Shown here: positions 47,301 through 56,184 of the stretch, piece by piece
Layout of the letters: every line of letters starts with the position of its first letter
Numbering within the stretch: the stretch's first letter is position 1
The notes under the pieces: model-generated
Databases searched by the model: none
Seen by the model: only the letters and a program-made list of their open reading frames with translations
What the model was told of the DNA's origin: nothing
Program-made: the position numbers and the translations under genes
Assembly (NCBI RefSeq): GCF_963576615.1
Contig: NC_088717.1
Coordinates: forward strand, 31,743,324-31,807,323
Direction: 5' to 3'
DNA length: 64,000 bases
Source of the DNA: Watersipora subatra
Taxonomy: Eukaryota > Bryozoa > Gymnolaemata > Cheilostomatida > Watersiporidae

Positions 47301-50300
47301 GAATGCGATTTTCAATTTATTGTTTTCCTTATTTATTCGCTATAATTTAATAGCACAGAATTAAATTGGGAAACAAGTAATTGTCTTCCTTTCTCATAAT
47401 GGAAAAGCTTTTATTTGAGTTTGTTTGGATGATTTATCGGAGCAAATGCGATTTTCAATTTATATAATAAAGAAAGCTTTTGCAAGGTACAGTTTGCCTA
47501 CCATGTGGTCATCCGTGCAGGCTATCCAGTTTTAGTTCAGCCACTAATACGGAATTAGGTACCTTCGTCATTGGACTCATCATGTAAACACTTAGGTACA
47601 GTAATACTACAGTAGTACATGTAGGTAGTAGTTTTGACAATTTCTTTCAGGTGTATTAAGGTAGGTAGGCATTTGAAGCTGGTTTAATTTTGATAATTTT
47701 CTTAGCGGATATATGTAATCAAGAGGGGTGTCCATAACTTCTTTTAATTAATATAGTAAAAACATAGTGTGTTAATATAATAATAACATAGTATGTGTTA
47801 ATATAATAATAACATAGTGTGTGTTAATATAATAATAACATAGTATGTGTTAATATAATAATAACATAGTGTGTGTTAATATAATAATAACAACATAGTG
47901 TGTGTTAATATAGCAATAACATAGTATGTGTTAATATAATAATAACATAGTGTGTGTTAATATAATAATAACATAGTATGTGTTAATATAATAATAACAT
48001 AGTGTGTGTTAATATAATAATAACAACATAGTGTGTGTTAATATAGCAATAACATAGCATGTGTTAATATAGTAATAACATAGTGTGTGTTAATATAGCA
48101 ATAACATAGTGTGTGTTAATATATCAATAACATAGTGTGTGTTAATATAGTAATAACATAGTGCGTGTTAATATAGTAATAGCATAGTGTGTGTTAATAT
48201 AATAATAACAACATAGTGTGTGCTAATATAGTAATAACATAGTGCGTGTTAATATAATAATAACATAGTGTGTGTTAATATAGCAATAACATAGTGTGTG
48301 TTAATATAGTAATAACATAGTGCGTGTTAATATAGTAATAACATAGTGTGTGTTAATATTATAATAACAACATAGTGTGTGTTAATATAGTAATAACATA
48401 GTATGTGTTAATATAGTAATAACATAGTGTGTGTTAATATATAATAACATAGTGTGTGTTAATATAGTAATAACATAGTGTGTGTTAATACAGTAATAAC
48501 ATAGTGCGTGTTAATATGGTAATAACATAGTGTGTGTTAATATAATAATAACATAGTGTGTGTTAATATAGTAATAACATAGTGCGTGTTAATATAGTAA
48601 TAACATAGTGTGTGTTAATACAGTAATAACATAGTATGCGTTAATATATTAATAACATAGTGTGTGTTTATATAGTCATAACATAGTGTGCGTGCGTGTG
48701 CTTGTGCTATGCGTGGATCCGTATAGCAAACATAAGTCACTAAGCTTGCCAAATCACTGCTAATTTAGTTGTTATTATAGGTATGACTTGCTGTGCTACC
48801 AGGCGTTGCCCAGGTATTAAAAATCAGCTTATAAACAATGAGAGATAATGGGAGTTGCCTGCCATTTGCTATTAGCCAGTGGCACATTGCCAATGGATAA
48901 TATAAGTAAGCTTACTAATAGGAGCTACTGCTCCGCCATCACTTTGCGTCGTGACCAAAAGTGGTAGCCTATTTGCTCCCATATAGCGCTATATATTACC
49001 TAGCGAATCTCTCAAGCTTCGTAAGGTGTCGGACTTGCGAACGGGAAGTTCCGAGAACAAATCTTCTGCTTTACGAATTCTTTTTTCCAAGAATTTAATA
49101 GCTATAGCTAGAATGACACACATACCAACTTTGAGAAATACGTACATGTACATAGATTGATAGATTGACAAGGAAAGCTTTGACAATCGATCAAGACTAA
49201 ATACAACCGTAAAAGAATCAGTTTGCTATATCTGACTTACTTCAGAGTCCTGAGCTTAGACAGTCCATGGAATGAATCTGTCCTAACAGTTCTTTCAGAC
49301 AAGGTAATGTTATTGAAGGAGATGTCTAAGTGTAGGAGTTGCATGAGAGAGGAGAAAATTCCGGAAGGTATCTCTGTGATATCGTTATTTGAGAGGTCAA
49401 GGGTGTGAATCTCATCAAATTTGTGCAGTTCTGGTATTTCTCGTAGATGATTGCTGTTGAGCTTGAGGACACGAAATAGTTTCAATTTTTCTAGATCTGT
49501 CTGTGATAAGTCAAATGTCTCAAGTTTGCTTCCGGAACAATCCAATACTGGGGAGCTTGTACAGTAGCAGCCTTTGGCCACACATGGCCACCGAGACATT
49601 TGTACGGCAACAGCCTAGAAAATAAGGAGCAAAAGAGAATTAATTCCTACTTGTCTGTGCAGAAGCTAACCTAACTGAGACAGAGATTACTTCCTGTCTG
49701 TACAAAAGCTATCCTAACTGGGATAGTGATTACTTCCTGTCTGTACAAAAGCTAACCTAACTGGGATAGTGATTACTTCCTGTCTGTACAAAGTCTAACC
49801 TAACTGGGATAGTAATTACTTCCTGTCTGTACAAAAGCTAACCTAACTGAGACAGAGATTACTTCCTGTCTGTACAAAAGCTATCCTAACTGGGATAGTG
49901 ATTACTTCCTGTCTGTACAAAAGCTAACCTAACTGGGATAGTGATTACTTCCTGTCTGTACAAAGTCTAACCCAACTGGGATAGTAATTACTTCCTGTCT
50001 GTACAAAAGCTAATATAACTGGGATAGAGATTACTTCTTGTCTGCAAAAAGCCAACCTAACTAGAATAGTGCTTACTTCCTGTCTGTACAAAAGCTAACC
50101 TAACTGAGACAGAGATTACTTCCTGTCTGTACAAAAGCTATCCTAACTGGGATAGTGATTACTTCCTGTCTGTACAAAAGCTAACCTAACTGGGATAGTG
50201 ATTACTTCCTGTCTGTACAAAGTCTAACCTAACTGGGATAGTAATTACTTCCTGTCTGTACAAAAGCTAATATAACTGGGATAGAGATTACTTCTTGTCT

Positions 50301-53056
50301 GCAAAAAGCCAACCTAACTAGAATAGTGCTTACTTCCTGTCTGTACAAAAGCCAACATAACTGGGATAGAGATATCTAAAACTGAGTACTAATGAATCAG
50401 AGACTTCTTTGCCTGACTAGTTTCTCTTTACTCAAATAAACCTGGTTTCGATTGCTTGCAGGAAACCTTAAAACATATCATGGTTAAAATTTGATGGTCA
50501 TCATATCTGCATTAAATTAGCGTTTAAAACATGATATTTTTAAATCAGAGTTTTGGTTAGTAAAATTACAACAAAAGAATGCGCAAATTAGTGAGATATG
50601 GATAATAATTGAATAACAATTTTCTACAGTTGGTAGTAATGGATCTGACAGAACAAAGGTAATTCAAATAAAGATTCATAAGGCAAAGCGATTTTAACAA
50701 ACTGGCAAGTTTACAAAAACCTTTCATGTCTAATCTTTAAGATCTATTTTAATTCTAGTGATGAGAGAGTCTGTCGGTCTCCTATAGATTAACAGAATAA
50801 GGGAGGTGCTAAAGCTTGGTTCTCACCCCACTGTAAGAAGCGGTGGTAGTGCAACCAGCGGCTGCTGGTGGTTGCCGAGAACCAGCAGGCCAGCGGCATT
50901 TTTCCTGCTGGCAGTGGCCGCCAGCAAAGCTCAGCGAGTTGAACTTTTCTATGATCTCATTGTAGGTTGCAGGATATCGCCAATAGTGAAAATCTAAAGC
51001 CTGGTTCCCATATCGATTGCGAGACTCCGGCGGTAGCTTGCGCAGCAAAACGCTTGAGACACTAGGCTCGGCGGCATCTGTTCACATATAAGCTGCATCG
51101 CTAATCATAATCGTGGAATCAAATAAAATGTTTGCTCGCCATGTTGTTTCTGTAATGGTGACCTTCACCTGTACAGTGCATTTCGGGAAGGTTTTGCCTG
51201 CGGCCTTCTGCGAAATTTGAACAGCGCTAAACTATTGCGATGCCGCCGGCAACTACCGGCGGTCCTCGGCGGTACCCGGTGGGTAGGTTCCCATTTCACC
51301 GCCAATAGCCTGTGGTACTGTTGCCGGTGCTTTGTGATGTATATGAGAACCAGGCTTCACAAGTGACCCCTGACAAGTGACTAAAGAAGAATTTGACTTT
51401 CCAGATAAATTTTGCTTTAATCAATTATTCTACTTAATAATATTAGTGTAAAGTTCTTTTATAGTTTTAAATTTTACTTATCTTATTTATGTTTAATCAT
51501 ATAATTACTTTTGCACATAACCAACTTTTGTATAATCAAGTTTTGGATAACCAACTACTTATACTCATATATTTATATCTATATATATATATTTCTCAAA
51601 GTATGTGTGTACACATTCCGGCTATAGATCTTCAAATCTTGGAATAAAGATTCCGTACCGAAAAAGATGCGATCTCTTTGCCTGCCCTTCACCAGACTGA
51701 CATGCTATCTACTAGACCACAGAAATTGAATTGCTACCTTACCATTATAGGTCAGTATATGAGAGCAAATATCCAACAGATTTGCTTACGACACGGTCAT
51801 AGCATAACGTCACGAGAAGCTGTTTGCTCACATTATTAGAAGTACTGGCTGATAGCGCGCAGGCTAATAGCGAGCAACTCTCACTACTTCTCATTGTTTA
51901 TAAGACAAAACACTTTTCTCATGATATGTAGTTTGAAAATTATAATGGCAAATGTTGTTATATGTTAAATACAAATCAATTTTCTGTCCAAAGACTTTTC
52001 TATTACCCGGGCAACGCCAGGTAGCACAGCTAGTATATAGACATATATATTTAGATATGTACAATTTTTATAACTCCAAGTTTTTGTACTAACAATATTA
52101 ATTCTACTTGATGTTTATGTCAGCTCAAATTAGCAACAAATACCATAACTTGCACAAAAATTTTTTAAAACTCATACTTTTGATTACAACAAAATCAAAT
52201 ATCAAAGATGCTAAAAGCCATACTTTAATCAACAAATTAGGCAGTTTTTTGCGCAAGCATTTGTTTTGATGTAGGAGAGGAGTTTATTAAACATCAATGT
52301 TCTATAGACAGAGAACTAACAACTACCATTTACTACATAAGAGTTCCAACTTCAATCATGCAAAATACAGTAGACACAATGGAGATCAATTGTGTTAAAC
52401 CTTTCTACATCGCTTTAAAGATTCAAACCTTTTGCACCCACTGTTTCACAAAAAAACATTCCTTAAAACTTATTAGCGAACCTGTTGAGTGTGTCAGACA
52501 ACCTGTTGAGTGAGTCAGACAACCCGCCGAGTGCTGCTAGACAACCTGTTGAGTGTTGTTTTGTTTGTCAGACAACCTGTTGAGTGTGTCAGACAACCTG
52601 TTGAGTGGGTCAGACAACCCGCCGAGTGCTGCTAGACAACCTGTTGAGTGTTGTTTTGTTTGTCAGACAACCTGTTGAGTGTGTCAGACAACCTGTTGAG
52701 TGGGTCAGACAACCCGCCGAGTGCTGCTAGACAACCTGTTGAGTGTTGTTTTGTTTGTCAGACAACCTGTTGAGTATGTCAGACAACCGTTGAGTGCTGC
52801 TAGACAACCTGTTGAGTGTTGTTTGTCAGACAACCTGTTGAGTGGGTCAGACAACCTGTTGAGTGGGTCAGATCATGTGCTGATTGTGTCTGGCGACCAG
52901 CTCTTTTGTTCCAATAAAATAACCATAGAATATAGGTAGGCCTAAGTAATTAGCAAAGAGGCGTAATAGCAGCATAGTTGAACTTACCTGAAAAGAGATC
53001 AAAGTGAAAAATATTAGAGTCATTTCATAACAATGAAGCTGTGCCATGATTTCCAT
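31698..53056 (-). CDS. Toll-like receptor, five exons, about 953 aa
   Basis: Spliced model: 53056-52988, 49614-49241, 37887-37742, 35570-33690, 32089-31698. Every junction is GT-AG and in phase (0, 2, 1, 1), and the sum (2862 nt) is divisible by three. Layout: signal peptide (1 to about 26), LRR N-cap with Cys34/39/41/49, leucine-rich repeats to about 700, C-cap Cys701/727, transmembrane segment 757-778, cytoplasmic TIR domain from about 808. This is a cell-surface or endosomal pattern-recognition receptor that signals through TIR adaptors. A single membrane-proximal cysteine cluster suggests the single-cluster (sccTLR) class. TIR box 1 is weak (INVYASYS), box 2 keeps RD…PG, and box 3 has DWP. 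The gene covers 21 kb because introns 1-3 hold minisatellites and retroelements. Expression cannot be judged from sequence. Confidence 0.88.
32285..32330. repeat. (TA)n microsatellite
   Basis: About 22 TA dinucleotides in TLR intron 4, directly beside a foldback-element end. Confidence 0.95.
32335..32466 (+). mobile_element. Solo terminal repeat of the foldback DNA element
   Basis: gagcttttaagagctcgtaa … gttgcaagtcaacctttaa matches the terminal inverted repeat of copies A and B. The other end is absent, and a TA microsatellite sits at the internal boundary. Confidence 0.75.
32690..32925. repeat. About 34-36-bp minisatellite
   Basis: ccactcacaacctactagta plus gtgctatctacta, six copies. Confidence 0.9.
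33025..33525 (+). mobile_element. Decayed Helitron-like element with tRNA-like segment
   Basis: gcgtggcttagtggtaatgc (A-box-like) and, 45 bp on, aggagttcaaaac (B-box-like), followed by text matching other Helitron copies (aagctgttttaaatcttgga) and a ruined 3' end near 33495-33525 (gcaacaccgagcattcactt). It lies in TLR intron 4. Confidence 0.45.
33690..35570 (-). CDS. TLR exon 4: main LRR ectodomain, C-cap, transmembrane, TIR start
   Basis: Acceptor ttatgttttag, then GSQCNITSM (an N-glycosylation-like Asn). LRR motifs include LERLDLSCNHLKEF, LKMLSLQANQLKST, LIYLDISQNDF, LTHLDLQRNSLHAWNIS and LLLLDLRDNEISYIEEAF. Then the C-cap (GNDIQCTDHSSLLYIDWLLN … IRCAES), the hydrophobic helix LFTIIIASIFVLTVLGTLLI, a basic stop-transfer, and INVYASYSKKHLEDI. 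Donor aatct|gtaagt at 33690. There are no stops in 626 codons, so the ectodomain is under coding constraint. Confidence 0.9.
35625..35705. repeat. Short tandem repeat in TLR intron 3
   Basis: tagatagttggtgatagtta plus tgggtataa, two to three copies. Confidence 0.7.
35745..36568. repeat. 26-bp minisatellite, about 31 copies (TLR intron 3)
   Basis: Unit aatatagtaataacatagtg plus tgtgtt. Some copies carry an extra aac or gcaata in place of gtaata. The same family forms a second array at 47750-48690 in intron 2. Confidence 0.95.
36603..37455. repeat. 17-bp minisatellite, about 50 copies (TLR intron 3)
   Basis: Unit gccatgacactcgtgct with variants cgggct, cgcgct and cttggg. The unit has no stop on the minus strand, so it is open in all three minus frames and gives a 17-residue periodic polypeptide (MAARVSWQHECHGSTSV-like). 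I treat it as non-coding intron. Confidence 0.93.
37660..37773. repeat. 57-bp tandem duplication spanning the exon 3 donor
   Basis: ggcctcacatatgatacaca plus tgagctgcttaccaagactgagagt occurs twice, offset by exactly 57 bp, with few differences. Each copy carries the last coding bases of the exon and a full GTAAGC donor. Confidence 0.92.
37742..37887 (-). CDS. TLR exon 3: LRR exon with duplicated splice donor
   Basis: Acceptor gatacttatag; one base completes Lys. It reads MKQNKKPEEFDYAAVAVLNE then TLEELYITGTPTF, LIGLSKLNTLSLG. Donor cttg|gtaagc at 37742. A second, identical donor lies 57 bp further at 37685; its use would add 19 residues (KQLMCIICEASRLSTLSLG) in frame. Confidence 0.82.
37990..38650. 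other. Intron sequence, no gene recognised
   Basis: Unique AT-rich sequence in TLR intron 2 between exon 3 and the LINE. A short aggttcaggcaggctc repetition at 38425-38455 is the only structure seen. Confidence 0.4.
38660..39887 (-). pseudogene. LINE reverse transcriptase, 3' half (disrupted)
   Basis: Read right to left: GIVIDFSKAFDT (RT motif A, about 39750-39715), then CGLPQKSILGPTLFLSYIND and LFADDFILYC (39570-39460; both catalytic Asp kept), then KFLGITIDSTLNWSKHIELL and a thumb/C-terminal region to a stop at 38679. Frames change several times. An AATAAA on the minus strand lies just past the stop. The 5' half continues at 44963-45861; the Gypsy element separates them. Confidence 0.75.
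39892..40212 (-). repeat. Gypsy 3' LTR
   Basis: Left copy of the pair. Text such as gactcgtgcatgagtacaat and gttcgagcttatatagctag is shared with 44628-44958. It differs from the other LTR by scattered substitutions and a few short indels, so the insertion is not recent. Confidence 0.88.
40190..40969 (-). pseudogene. Gypsy 3' accessory open frame
   Basis: A 260-codon open frame downstream of integrase, running into the LTR (…LETMVTNGGRVLWNVVH). Rich in Pro, Glu and Ser with no domain that I recognise. It overlaps the polypurine tract. Gypsy elements of this kind often carry an uncharacterised C-terminal extension. Confidence 0.45.
40976..42142 (-). pseudogene. Gypsy integrase, several frames
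   Basis: Right to left: zinc region (HALAHSGVG … CEVCQAAK), core with VLVLTNHF where a catalytic Asp is expected, then EQIHTNQGVQFES where the second Asp is expected, and NEIMERNN with the Glu kept, then the chromodomain-free C-terminus GDWVLLTNKRRR and AKFVGPYQVLKVW (GPY/F motif). Two of the three DDE residues are Asn, and frame changes occur near 41870 and 41560. It cannot integrate. Confidence 0.75.
42158..43334 (-). pseudogene. Gypsy RT connection and RNase H
   Basis: 43334-42990 reads VCYLGHIVSQDKVSTDSDKV and LQGLFGTVGYHRQYIPAFAT (RT thumb). Then ILDTDTSECGVG, YYSKTLTPSERNYRFTRREL and LLWTDHASLRWLC (RNase H; Asp, Glu and Asp visible, in three different frames). The frame to 42158 continues as the spacer before integrase. 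Confidence 0.7.
43345..44014 (-). pseudogene. Gypsy reverse transcriptase core
   Basis: KVEHSVPLKEGTRPIRQLPH, then SSPVVLVRKKDGKWCFCIDY and RRLNAV, TLDLVSGYWQV, and after an in-frame TAG at 43456-43454 (a Trp codon in relatives) LLLYLDDIIVIA with the YLDD active site. A frame change follows near 43375 before KPSKCELLQ. Confidence 0.75.
44192..44580 (-). pseudogene. Gypsy protease-like remnant
   Basis: SEDAILGMLFFLAPQCALEF and LVCTDRHGRLLQSKVQ are the C-terminal flap of a retropepsin (family form D-A-I-L-G-M-D-F-L). The N-terminal D-T/S-G active-site loop is gone, consistent with the deletion that removed gag. Confidence 0.6.
44628..44958 (-). repeat. Gypsy 5' LTR
   Basis: Right copy of the LTR pair (331 bp). 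The sequence just inside it reads TGGTTTTGTAAACC on the minus strand, the position of a primer-binding site; I cannot assign a tRNA. Confidence 0.85.
44963..45861 (-). pseudogene. LINE reverse transcriptase, 5' half (disrupted)
   Basis: 45852-45451 reads LNEVDWDTSAYQIESVDLAH, FLDAKKLILEIRKKDRLFGE and LFLIKKAKADYYYC: the spacer between endonuclease and RT. After a break, 45121-44963 reads LPIFKNQGNKLLSSNYKPIY and ILPVFFKIFEHLIN (start of the RT fingers). Reading would then pass directly to the fragment left of 39888, showing that the Gypsy element interrupted it. Confidence 0.72.
45862..45910. repeat. 18-bp inverted repeat (hairpin)
   Basis: Arms gtcaatatgctgtgaatc (45862-45879) and gattcacagcatattgac (45893-45910) are perfect complements around a 13-base loop. 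It marks the 5' edge of the LINE fragment. Confidence 0.85.
45972..46737. repeat. 55-bp minisatellite, about 14 copies (TLR intron 2)
   Basis: Unit ccctcaatcatagagtatgg, tgtttgcttagcagaggctg, tgtataggttttaag. Copies are over 95% alike by eye. Confidence 0.95.
46905..47210. repeat. About 41-bp minisatellite, 7 copies (TLR intron 2)
   Basis: gtcaggctatctaggccact then agctgccacggtgttcagcgg. Confidence 0.93.
47750..48690. repeat. 26-bp minisatellite, second array (TLR intron 2)
   Basis: Unit aatataataataacatagtg plus tgtgtt, about 36 copies. Same family as 35745-36568, separated from it by exon 3 and the retroelements. Subtypes gtaata, ataata and gcaata are interspersed. Confidence 0.95.
48787..48985 (-). 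mobile_element. Helitron 3' fragment (inverted)
   Basis: On the minus strand it ends with hairpin cctgggcaacgcctgg, then tagcacagCAAG|T (CTAG in other copies). The preceding 150 bp (aagcttactaataggagcta region) match 25870-25980. No 5' end was found to the right. Confidence 0.6.
49241..49614 (-). CDS. TLR exon 2: LRR N-cap and first repeats
   Basis: Acceptor ccttattttctag, then AVAVQMSRWPCVAKGCYCTS with the N-cap cysteines, and LRRs LKLFRVLKLNSNHLREIPEL, IHTLDLSNNDITEIPSGIF, LLHLDISFNNITLSE. It ends LRTL(K), donor ctgaa|gtaagt, phase 2, matching exon 3. The Ala-Val-Ala at its start fits a signal-peptidase site. Confidence 0.88.
49640..50370. repeat. 43-bp minisatellite, about 17 copies (TLR intron 1)
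   Basis: Unit ctaacctaactgggatagtg then attacttcctgtctgtacaaaag. A block of several units is itself repeated (higher-order pattern near 49670 and 50090). Confidence 0.93.
50997..51357. mobile_element. Small DNA transposon/MITE (361 bp)
   Basis: Terminal inverted repeats AAGCCTGGTTCCCATAT and ATATGAGAACCAGGCTT (16/17). The body is GC-rich (cggcggtcctcggcggtacc). A related end, AAGCTTGGTTCTCA, lies at 50812, so a second, partial copy adjoins. Target duplication not clear; superfamily not assigned (Harbinger/ISL2EU-type termini are possible). Confidence 0.65.
51594..52033 (+). mobile_element. Short non-autonomous Helitron (440 bp)
   Basis: Starts TCTCAAAGTATGTG, ends hairpin cccgggcaacgccaggt, then agcacagCTAG|T. 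No terminal inverted repeats and no target duplication, as expected. The reverse strand of 51670-51725 carries a tRNA-like tggtctagtagatagcatgt block. It lies in TLR intron 1. Confidence 0.78.
52480..52880. repeat. Compound minisatellite (TLR intron 1)
   Basis: Core gtcagacaacctgttgagtg with interspersed acccgccgagtgctgctaga and ttgttttgttt segments. A higher-order unit of about 120 bp is visible. Confidence 0.9.
52988..53056 (-). CDS. TLR exon 1: signal peptide
   Basis: ATG at 53056 (a second Met three codons on), reading MEIMAQLHCYEMTLIFFTLI then SFQ, donor tttcag|gtaagt, phase 0. The hydrophobic core followed by AVAVQ from exon 2 makes a standard signal peptide. No stop or ATG conflict upstream was checked beyond the first codons, so the start is probable rather than proven. 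Confidence 0.72.
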
Positions 53057-53524
53057 GGTTAGAGAGCTCGGGCTGGCCAGTCAACACCTACCAGAATGTA
53101 TGATATCATGCATTCGGGTTACTTTTAAGCTCTTCTCAAGCGATTAATCTATTCCCTGATTGGACGAGTTGCAACATTTCCTTCTTCACAGATCTATTTG
53201 AAGCGAAACATAGAAACTCATCAGGTCTCATGACAAACTGAACAGATTACCCGACTCATCCTGCTCGACACACTTAGCAGGTGCCTTGTAGACTGCAGCT
53301 TCTCATAAAATGATAATTTAATTTAATGCATAAGCCCTGCAGGTGATAAATGTACACTGACTGATATTCATTGCATATAAATTGGATAGAATAAAGCACA
53401 AGCGAGGGATAAGGTATACATGTTCAACTCAGAACAATACAAACAAGTGATAAGGAGAGGTTGCCAAGAGATTGAGTGTCACACTGCTACTTGCATGGTT
53501 GCTTACTCCTAACTACTATACAGG

Positions 53525-54608
53525 TTAACTAGTTGTTCTATATTAGCTGGTCTCACACACTGCTAATTGTATGGTTGCTTACTACTAACTACTGTACAGG
53601 CTAACTAGCTGTTCTATATTAGCTGGCCTCACACACTGCTACTTGCATGGTTGCTTACTCCTAACTACTATACAGGTTAACTAGTTGTACTATAGTAGCT
53701 GGTCTCACATACTGCTACTTGTATGGTTGCTTACTCCTAACTACTATACAGGTTAACTAGTTGTTCTATATTAGCTGGTCTCACATACTGCTACTTGCAT
53801 AGTTGCTTACTCCTAACTACTATACAGGCTAACTAGTTGTACTATATTAGCTGGTCTCACACACTGCTAATTGTATGGTTGCTTACTACTAACTACTATA
53901 CAGGTTAACTAGTTGTTCTATATTAGCTGGTCTCACACACTGCTAATTGTATGGTTGCTTACTACTAACTACTGTACAGGCTAACTAGCTGTTCTATATT
54001 AGCTGGCCTCACACACTGCTACTTGCATGGTTGCTTACTCCTAACTACTATACAGGTTAACTAGTTGTACTATAGTAGCTGGTCTCACATACTGCTACTT
54101 GTATGGTTGCTTACTCCTAACTACTATACAGGCTAACTAGTTGTTCTATATTAGCTGGTCTCACATACTGCTACTTGTATGGTTGCTTACTACTAACTAC
54201 TATACAGGCTAACTAGCTGTACTATATTAGCTGGTCTCACACACTGCTACTTGTATGGTTGCTTACTCCTAACTACTATACAGGCTAACTAGTTGTTCTA
54301 TATTAGCTGGTCTCACATACTGCTACTTGTATGGTTGCTTACTACTAACTACTATACAGGCTAACTAGTTGTACTATATTAGCTGGTCTCACATACTGCT
54401 ACTTGTATGGTTGATTACTCCTAACTACTATACAGGCTAACTAGCTGTTCTATATTAGCTGGTCTCACATACTGCTACTTGTATGGTTGCTTACTACTAA
54501 CTACTATACAGGCTAACTAGCTGTACTATATTAGCTGGCCTCACATACTGCTACTTGTATGGTTGCTTACTCCTAACTACTATACAGGCTAACTAGTTGT
54601 ACTATATT
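53525..54608. repeat. 76-bp satellite, about 14 copies
   Basis: Unit includes ctcacacactgctacttgta, tggttgcttactcctaacta, ctatacaggttaactagttg, ttctatattagctggt. Lies about 0.5 kb upstream of the TLR start. Confidence 0.95.
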
Positions 54609-54699
54609 TTCAATGTAAATTATTTTCAAACTTTAATGAAAGGTCTTGTTTAAACAGTTTTGGTCTAATATATTTATAGTTCAAAACAGTATCAAATCT

Positions 54700-55062
54700 T
54701 ACTGCTGTGAACTATAACTGTTTCAGCTATAATTTTTCTGTTGTGAACTATAACTGTTTCAGCTATAATTTTACTGTTGTGAACTATAACTGTTTCAGCT
54801 ATAATTTTACTGCTGTGAACTATAACTGTTTCAGCTATAATTTTACTGTTGTGAACTATAACTGTTTCAGCTATAATTTTACTGTTGTGAACTATAACTG
54901 TTTCAGCTATAACTTTACTGCTGTGAACTATAACTGTTTCAGCTATAATTTTACTGCTGTGAACTATAACTGTTTCAGCTATAACTTTACTGCTGTGAAC
55001 TATAACTGTTTCAGCTATAACTTTACTGCTGTGAACTATAACTGTTTCAGCTATAATATGGA
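54700..55062. repeat. 36-bp minisatellite, 10 copies
   Basis: Unit gctgtgaactataactgttt plus cagctataattttact. Open on both strands because 36 is a multiple of three. Confidence 0.95.
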
Positions 55063-55344
55063 GCACTCTGTACTTGTTTAAAGACTGGCAGTACCTGTAG
55101 GCTATAATATTTATCGACCATTTTTAACTGGTTGCTAGAAAATACTCGAAAACGTTTTGGTTGCTGCGAGAAGGCTGAGCTGTAGCTGAAACTTCAGCTG
55201 CAGTTTTTTTTATTTCTGGCAGCCGCTAGACTCTGGTGATTTACATGAATGGCTACATCTATTATTTAGGTAGTCACTATTTTGGTGACACCTATAGTTA
55301 CCTTAGTCACCGATATAAAGGGGTGTGCATGAGATTGGCTGTAC

Positions 55345-55630
55345 GTAGTTCAATACAGTACGAGAGAACTTTACAGTAGGAGAGAACTTTACAGTAGGAG
55401 AGAACTGTGCTGTTCGAGAAAACTGTACAGTAGGAGAGAACTGTACAGTACAAGAGAAATGTACAGTAAGAGAGAACTGGACAGTAGGAGAAAACTGTAC
55501 AGTATGAGAAAACAGTACAGTAGGGGAGAACTGTACAATACGAGAGAACTGTACTGTAAGAGAGAACTGTACAGTACGAGAGTACCGTACAGTAGGAGAA
55601 AACTGTACAGTACGAGAGAACTGTTGATGA
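55345..55630. repeat. 18-bp minisatellite, about 15 copies
   Basis: agtacgagagaactgtac-type units with variable middle bases. Confidence 0.9.
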
Positions 55631-55689
55631 CCCTAAAAAGCTACCAGCAGTTGCAGGCAGTTTTTGCAAAATGTTAAATTAAAACAACA

Positions 55690-56180
55690 CTGTTAACCAT
55701 GAGGTGATGCACTTCCATAACAGCTACGCTTGCATGACCTCTACACTTACACTATAGCTACACTTACACAACACATCCACTCACCCTACAACAGTATTGC
55801 AGGGGCTGCCTGACACCCACTCACACCTTAAACATTTCCTAAAGAATCTTTCTGTACTTTCAATTATACCATGAAGAAAGTTGAGCATTACCTGACAATG
55901 TGACTTCTACGTAAGTAAAGTGGTTCATCATGTTCCCGACGAGGAGTGCTTCCATTTTAGAAATGAGCAATCATATCAAAGGGTACCACATAAACAGGCT
56001 ACAATACTGCTCAAGTAGATTGTAATAGAAGCAAGATGTGTGAACGTTAGCAAGAGATAGTTAGATGACTGAAGTGTTTGCAACTCAATCCTAATCATTT
56101 AGGATTGCAACTCTCTCTCCTTTCTCTTCTGTCCTTGTAGCATGCCGCTCTTTTAAGCTCTGAATACATACACAGAAATT
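55690..56180. other. No gene recognised
   Basis: Unique sequence between two arrays; nothing supported on either strand. Confidence 0.4.
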
Positions 56181-56184
56181 TTTT

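Noticed and set aside
54692-55081. 124-codon open frames on both strands
   Set aside because: 36-bp tandem repeat with a length divisible by three; no start context, domain or flanking exon.
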